From an uncultured Eubacteriales bacterium (lineage in GTDB: Bacteria; Bacillota; Clostridia; Christensenellales; Borkfalkiaceae): 26,557 nucleotides of DNA. Location: NCBI GenBank assembly GCA_900545325.1, contig UQZE01000012.1:1-26557 (forward strand), in the 5' to 3' direction. A program made the translations under genes and the position numbers. Below the pieces are notes generated by a model that saw only the letters and a list, made by a program, of their open reading frames with translations, ran no database searches and was not told where the DNA came from. Shown piece by piece: positions 23,499-26,557 of this stretch (within the stretch, counting starts at the first letter, position 1; every line of letters begins with the position of its first letter).

Positions 23499-24419
23499 AT
23501 GAACGAAGAAGAAATGAGCAAACATAAAAATCCGGTAACGCTCGAACCGACCTTACCGCATAACGAATTCAGCATAACGCGGCTTTACAGCACGTTTTCC
23601 TATTTCTATTCGCCGCGTTACGCGTTCCGCGGAGAGAGCCACGAAGCATGGGAATTCGTATACGTACATTCGGGCGAAGTCGTGATCGAAACGGACGAAT
23701 ACACGCAGGTGATCGGCAAAGGCTACGCCTTTATGCACAGGCCGTGGGAATTTCACCGCATCAAGGCAAACAACACGACCTGCCATGTATTTTTCATCGC
23801 CTTTTCGGTAGATAACGGCGAACCGCTCGAAAAAATAGCGGGGATCCCGTTGATCCCCACCAATACGCAGAAACAATATATTATCGACATCGTGAACAAC
23901 GGCATAGTGCTCTTTGCGGGCAAAAACAGCATACCGCCGCTGAAAAACGGGGAAGGCGAGGAGTTCGCCACAAATCAAACGGTAAAAAATCTTATCGAAC
24001 TGCTGCTGATCGGATGCGTCAGAAATCTCGAAAACAAAAATCAGAGCGGAACCGTCAATACGCAGGCCGAGCAGGCGATCGTGCGCTATACTATCGATTT
24101 CATGAACGAGAACATCACGAAAAAACTATGCCTGAAAGATATAGCCAACAATCTCGGATACAGCGTTTCGCACATTTCAAGCATCTTCAAAAAGAGCATG
24201 AACGTTTCCATCATCAATTATTTCATAAAGCTCCGCATCATGCGCGCGCACGAACTCATTGCCGAAGGAAACATGTCCATGAAGGAAATAAGCGAATATC
24301 TGGAATTCGATTCCGTACAGTATTTTTCCACGCAATTTAAAAAAATAACGGGTATCACGCCTTCGCAATACGCCGCGGTCATCAAAATGAAAAACTGGCA
24401 TTTCGATTCCTTGAAATAA
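23499..24419 (+). CDS. AraC-family regulator with cupin sensor domain
   Basis: A 306-residue transcription factor. Residues about 40-125 form a cupin sensor (HEAWEFVYVHSGEVVIETDE, then HRPWEFHRIKA). The last 100 residues hold the AraC DNA-binding domain with helix-turn-helix units LKDIANNLGYSVSHISSIFK and MKEISEYLEFDSVQYFSTQF and the end motif GITPSQYAA. No ribosome binding site precedes ATG 23499, and the -10 box ends 7 bp before it, so either the mRNA is leaderless or translation begins at the second ATG (23514), which has only a weak GAAGAAG upstream. Being divergent from operon 2, it most likely controls that operon through the TTACAA array. It shares only family-level similarity with the other regulator. 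Confidence 0.9.
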   Translation: MNEEEMSKHKNPVTLEPTLPHNEFSITRLYSTFSYFYSPRYAFRGESHEAWEFVYVHSGEVVIETDEYTQVIGKGYAFMHRPWEFHRIKANNTTCHVFFIAFSVDNGEPLEKIAGIPLIPTNTQKQYIIDIVNNGIVLFAGKNSIPPLKNGEGEEFATNQTVKNLIELLLIGCVRNLENKNQSGTVNTQAEQAIVRYTIDFMNENITKKLCLKDIANNLGYSVSHISSIFKKSMNVSIINYFIKLRIMRAHELIAEGNMSMKEISEYLEFDSVQYFSTQFKKITGITPSQYAAVIKMKNWHFDSLK

Positions 24420-24420
24420 A

Positions 24421-24450
24421 AAAAGCGCTCCCCTGCGGGGAACGCTTTTT
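24421..24450. terminator. bidirectional intrinsic terminator
   Basis: AAAAGCG-C-TCCCC pairs with GGGGA-A-CGCTTTT around a TGC loop, with one C/A mismatch. A and T runs on the two sides give U tails in both directions. It separates the AraC-type gene from the convergent GDPD gene. Confidence 0.9.
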
Positions 24451-24463
24451 CGTTTCGATTATT

Positions 24464-25189
24464 TTATTGCAGTATATTGCTGGTGATGAAGTCCACGCCC
24501 CAGGCGACGAGTTCCTCCGCGCGGTCAAGGCTGTCGCACGTCCAGCAGTTCACGGCAACGCCGTTGTCGTGCAGTTCGCGCACGCGGCTTTCGGTGAGCG
24601 ATCTGTAATTGATATCGAGATCGAATTCGTACTTTTTGAGCTTTTCGATCAAACCGTCGGTATAAAAATCGGTCAGATACTGCAGTTTCTGTTCGGGCAG
24701 CATTTTCCGCACCGCAACGAGATTGCCGTAATCGAAAGATATGAATACGATCCGATCCGGGTCGTATTCTTCCCTGCATATCCCGATTATTTCCGCAATG
24801 TTCTTTTCCTCCATCGCGTTCTTCAGTTCGATAACCGCAACTTTATTGTAGCGCGCGCACACGCCGAGGTATTCTTTCAGCGTGGGCAGAACGAACGTGC
24901 GGTCGTAAATCTTTTCCTGCCCGCTCGCAAGCAGGCGCAGTTTATCCACTTCCTCGTACAAACTGTCCTCGAGCAGCAGGTTTTCCGCGCACAGACGCCC
25001 CGTCGTATCGTCGTGATAGACGACGTATTTCCCGTCCTTGGTAACATGTACGTCGCATTCGATGCCGTAGTAGTCGCGGTTGCCCGCCGCAATGAACGCC
25101 GCAAGCGAGTTTTCCCGCTCGACGCCGCTCAGCCCCCTGTGCGCAATCATGCGCGTGTTCTTTTTGTCCTTAATTTTGACAGTATCCAT
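24464..25189 (-). CDS. glycerophosphodiester phosphodiesterase family protein
   Basis: A 241-residue cytoplasmic enzyme of the GDPD/UgpQ family, which hydrolyses glycerophosphodiesters to glycerol 3-phosphate and an alcohol. Visible hallmarks are H17-R18 in MIAHRG, E26-N27 in ERENS, the metal ligands E44 and D46 in YGIECDVHVT, the second catalytic H59 in VVYHDD, and a later acidic strand in VAVIELKNA. The length matches short bacterial GDPDs. There is no signal peptide. A promoter (25216-25244) and a GGAG ribosome binding site serve this gene alone, so it is separately transcribed. Its link to the glycan operons is positional only; release of glycerol phosphate from decorated glycans or lipids is possible but unproven. 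Confidence 0.9.
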   Translation of the reverse strand: MDTVKIKDKKNTRMIAHRGLSGVERENSLAAFIAAGNRDYYGIECDVHVTKDGKYVVYHDDTTGRLCAENLLLEDSLYEEVDKLRLLASGQEKIYDRTFVLPTLKEYLGVCARYNKVAVIELKNAMEEKNIAEIIGICREEYDPDRIVFISFDYGNLVAVRKMLPEQKLQYLTDFYTDGLIEKLKKYEFDLDINYRSLTESRVRELHDNGVAVNCWTCDSLDRAEELVAWGVDFITSNILQ

Positions 25190-25215
25190 GATCTCCGCCC
25201 CTTTGGTTTTTATTT

Positions 25216-25244
25216 AGGATACACCGTGCGCCTTGAAATGTCAA
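25216..25244 (-). promoter_or_regulatory. sigma-A-type promoter of the GDPD gene
   Basis: On the minus strand a perfect TTGACA (25244-25239) and TATCCT (25221-25216) are 17 bp apart, with a predicted start near 25209. The -35 box overlaps the stop codon of the upstream gene (25243-25241). Confidence 0.8.
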
Positions 25245-26098
25245 ACGAAATCGCCGCAAAGTTCGCTGTAAAACCTGCCTTTATAGCCGCATTGTTTCAG
25301 CCTGGCGCAGCAGCCGAGCACGATCTCCCCGTACTCTTTTATATGCGCGGCGTAATCGCGGTAGAAGTATTGTTCGTGGATCATGATATGCACGAACTTT
25401 CCGCCGCTTCTTTTTATAATCCCGTTAAGTTTCGCGAGGTTTTCAGCCGCGGTCGGCGCGAGGTTCATGCAAAGGTCTATCTTTGCGAACGCCGTCCCCC
25501 GATCCTCCGCGAACTTTTCCGCGCCAATGCGGCGGCAGAAAGCTTCGTCCCTGCCGTATGCCACGGCGGGGCCGTTTTCCGTAACGTCGAAATATCCCGC
25601 AAATCCCTTATACCCCGCTTTTTTGAGCGCATCCAGCCCCTCGTCGGCGATCTTGCCGAAATGCACGGTCGCAAACGAGGCGAGCGAACTTTCGCCCGCG
25701 AACCGCGCGATTTCCCCGTTGACTTTCTCCGCGTCCGCCAAGACGGCCGCGCCGTCTGCCGCCGCGTAAGGGTCTGGCGGGTATTCGCGCAGGGCGTGAA
25801 AGGAAAGTTTCAGCCAGTCGGCATTTTCCCTCCATTCGCCCTTATAGCCGCCAGGCATCATGGACAAGTCGAAATATTCCCGCTTTTTTCCGAAACCCGC
25901 ACTTGAAGAATTATCGTAAAAGAGATTGAGCACGACCTTTGCCCCGCACTCTTCGTGCGCGCGGCGGAAGAGCGCCAGATAAGCGTTGTCGAAAAGCGAA
26001 CGCGGCCGATTTTCGGCGATATCCTGCAAAAACACGATGTTGTCGTCCGCGGAGAGCCTGTATCCGAACCGCGCGCGTTCAAAAACTTCCCTATTCAT
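25241..26098 (-). CDS. polysaccharide-deacetylase-like protein, function uncertain
   Basis: A 285-residue soluble protein without signal peptide. The pattern FLQDIAENRPRSLFDNAYL, then GAKVVLNLFYDN, then WLKLSFHALREYPPDPY (about 94-110) and later FVHIMIHEQYFYRDY resembles a group of Clostridia proteins with a NodB/CE4-like barrel. H in LSFHA and H in IHEQYF could be metal ligands. However, the canonical NodB motifs (TFDD and HSxxH) are not present, so enzyme activity is doubtful; it may be a divergent member. There is no ribosome binding site before the ATG, and a -10 box ends 6 bp upstream, so the mRNA is probably leaderless. It is followed by the GDPD gene, 51 bp away, which has its own promoter. 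Confidence 0.6.
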   Translation of the reverse strand: MNREVFERARFGYRLSADDNIVFLQDIAENRPRSLFDNAYLALFRRAHEECGAKVVLNLFYDNSSSAGFGKKREYFDLSMMPGGYKGEWRENADWLKLSFHALREYPPDPYAAADGAAVLADAEKVNGEIARFAGESSLASFATVHFGKIADEGLDALKKAGYKGFAGYFDVTENGPAVAYGRDEAFCRRIGAEKFAEDRGTAFAKIDLCMNLAPTAAENLAKLNGIIKRSGGKFVHIMIHEQYFYRDYAAHIKEYGEIVLGCCARLKQCGYKGRFYSELCGDFV

Positions 26099-26104
26099 AA
26101 TTTC

Positions 26105-26133
26105 AGTATAACACCTTTTTTCCCTGCCCGCAA
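26105..26133 (-). promoter_or_regulatory. promoter giving a probable leaderless transcript
   Basis: On the minus strand TTGCGG (26133-26128) and TATACT (26110-26105) are 17 bp apart. The expected start base, 7 nt after the -10, is position 26098, the A of the ATG of the deacetylase-like gene. Confidence 0.7.
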
Positions 26134-26168
26134 GAAAAGCACGGAAAATATTCCCCGTTTAATCCTTA

Positions 26169-26197
26169 AAAAAGCTCCCGAAATCCGGGAGCTTTTT
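26169..26197 (-). terminator. intrinsic terminator of the right-edge gene
   Basis: GCTCCCG and CGGGAGC pair around AAATC, extended by five A-T pairs, with T runs on the minus-strand 3' side (and A/T runs both ways). It begins 3 bp after the stop codon of the right-edge gene, which supports that frame as a real gene end. Confidence 0.85.
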
Positions 26198-26199
26198 CG

Positions 26200-26550
26200 T
26201 TATGCCTTTTTTTCCAACGCCTGATACAGCGCGAAATAGGGCGGGTTGCCCACGTTCCGCATTTCGCTGCTGGGGTATAAAAATTCAAAATAGATCGTTT
26301 CGCCTTTTTCCAGTTCGTAATCGGCGAGCCCGTCGAGCGAGGTTTTATCCGCAAGCGATTTGGAGAATACTTCGGTCATTTTCCCCTCCGCGTCCGCGAT
26401 ATAAATTTTCAGCGTGCCCGTGATCCAGCCGTCCACGGTTTCGGGGATTTCAAAGCCGACGAATACGTCCGCACCCGCTTTGAAAGCGTAAACGAACGCG
26501 TCGTTGAAGCCGTAATAGAATTTCCAGTTGTTCGTATAAGCCTTTTTCGC
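26200..26550 (-). CDS. 3' end of an unrecognised gene, no start in window, in-frame TAG at edge
   Basis: An open frame of 116 codons ends at TAA 26202-26200, just before a terminator. It reads AYTNNWKFYYGFNDAFVYAF, then a region containing VFVGFEIPETVDGWITGTLK, and ends YFALYQALEKK. The pattern looks like a beta-sandwich C-terminal domain, possibly of a surface or carbohydrate-active protein, but I do not recognise a family. There is no ATG; the only start codon is a GTG at 26436 inside what looks like continuous coding sequence and with no ribosome binding site. A TAG at 26553-26551 blocks the frame five bases from the window end. It may be a decayed gene, a recoded stop, or an end-of-sequence error in a longer gene. 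Confidence 0.5.
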   Translation of the reverse strand, partial: AKKAYTNNWKFYYGFNDAFVYAFKAGADVFVGFEIPETVDGWITGTLKIYIADAEGKMTEVFSKSLADKTSLDGLADYELEKGETIYFEFLYPSSEMRNVGNPPYFALYQALEKKA

Positions 26551-26557
26551 CTAATCG

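Noticed and set aside
1..26557. tRNA, rRNA, CRISPR arrays, transposases or phage genes
   Set aside because: No repeat-spacer pattern, no integrase or transposase frames and no recognisable structural RNA were seen. Gaps between genes are mostly under 60 bp and accounted for.

Overview
The window looks like a chromosomal accessory region of a gut-type member of the Bacillota (Clostridia). The signs are strong AGGAGG-type ribosome binding sites, sigma-A-like promoters, many Cys-anchored lipoproteins with Clostridia-style lipoboxes, CUT1 sugar transporters without their own ATPase, and AraC/cupin regulators. GC is moderate in genes, and the two divergent control regions are AT-rich. A Christensenellales-like lineage would fit, but that is inference. 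I saw no phage, insertion sequence, CRISPR, tRNA or rRNA.

The layout is two parallel glycan import-and-degradation operons, each read leftwards (minus strand) and each divergent from its own AraC-type regulator (plus strand). Operon 1 (9677 down past position 1) encodes a solute-binding lipoprotein, two permeases, a DUF6259-type lipoprotein hydrolase, a BspA-like leucine-rich-repeat lipoprotein, a small MBG/YDG-domain lipoprotein, a cytoplasmic GH172 (DUF2961) enzyme, and a further gene that leaves the window at the left edge. Its regulator is at 9833-10729. The 149 bp between them hold two good back-to-back promoters and a pair of direct repeats 21 bp apart that abut the operon -35 box.

Operon 2 (23276 to 10801) encodes two permeases, a solute-binding lipoprotein, an exported DUF4091 (GH123-like) hydrolase, a two-domain jelly-roll-like lipoprotein, and a 1294-residue lipoprotein built from a duplicated ~490-residue module. 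After a hairpin terminator comes a Gfo/Idh/MocA dehydrogenase. The regulator is at 23499-24419. The intergenic region is unusual. It has a same-strand array of TTACAA elements in helically phased pairs, a run of ten C immediately beside an extended -10 promoter element, and a tiny leader ORF overlapping the first permease start.

To the right are a GDPD-family phosphodiesterase, a polysaccharide-deacetylase-like protein with a probable leaderless start, and the 3' end of an unrecognised gene that meets an in-frame TAG at the very edge of the window.

Inferred logic: surface lipoproteins and exported enzymes bind and cut an unusual glycan. Two CUT1 systems import the fragments using an ATPase encoded elsewhere. 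GH172 and the Gfo/Idh enzyme finish the work in the cytoplasm, and each AraC protein senses the imported sugar. The three hydrolase families (GH172, DUF4091, DUF6259) are sparsely characterised, so the substrate cannot be named from sequence.
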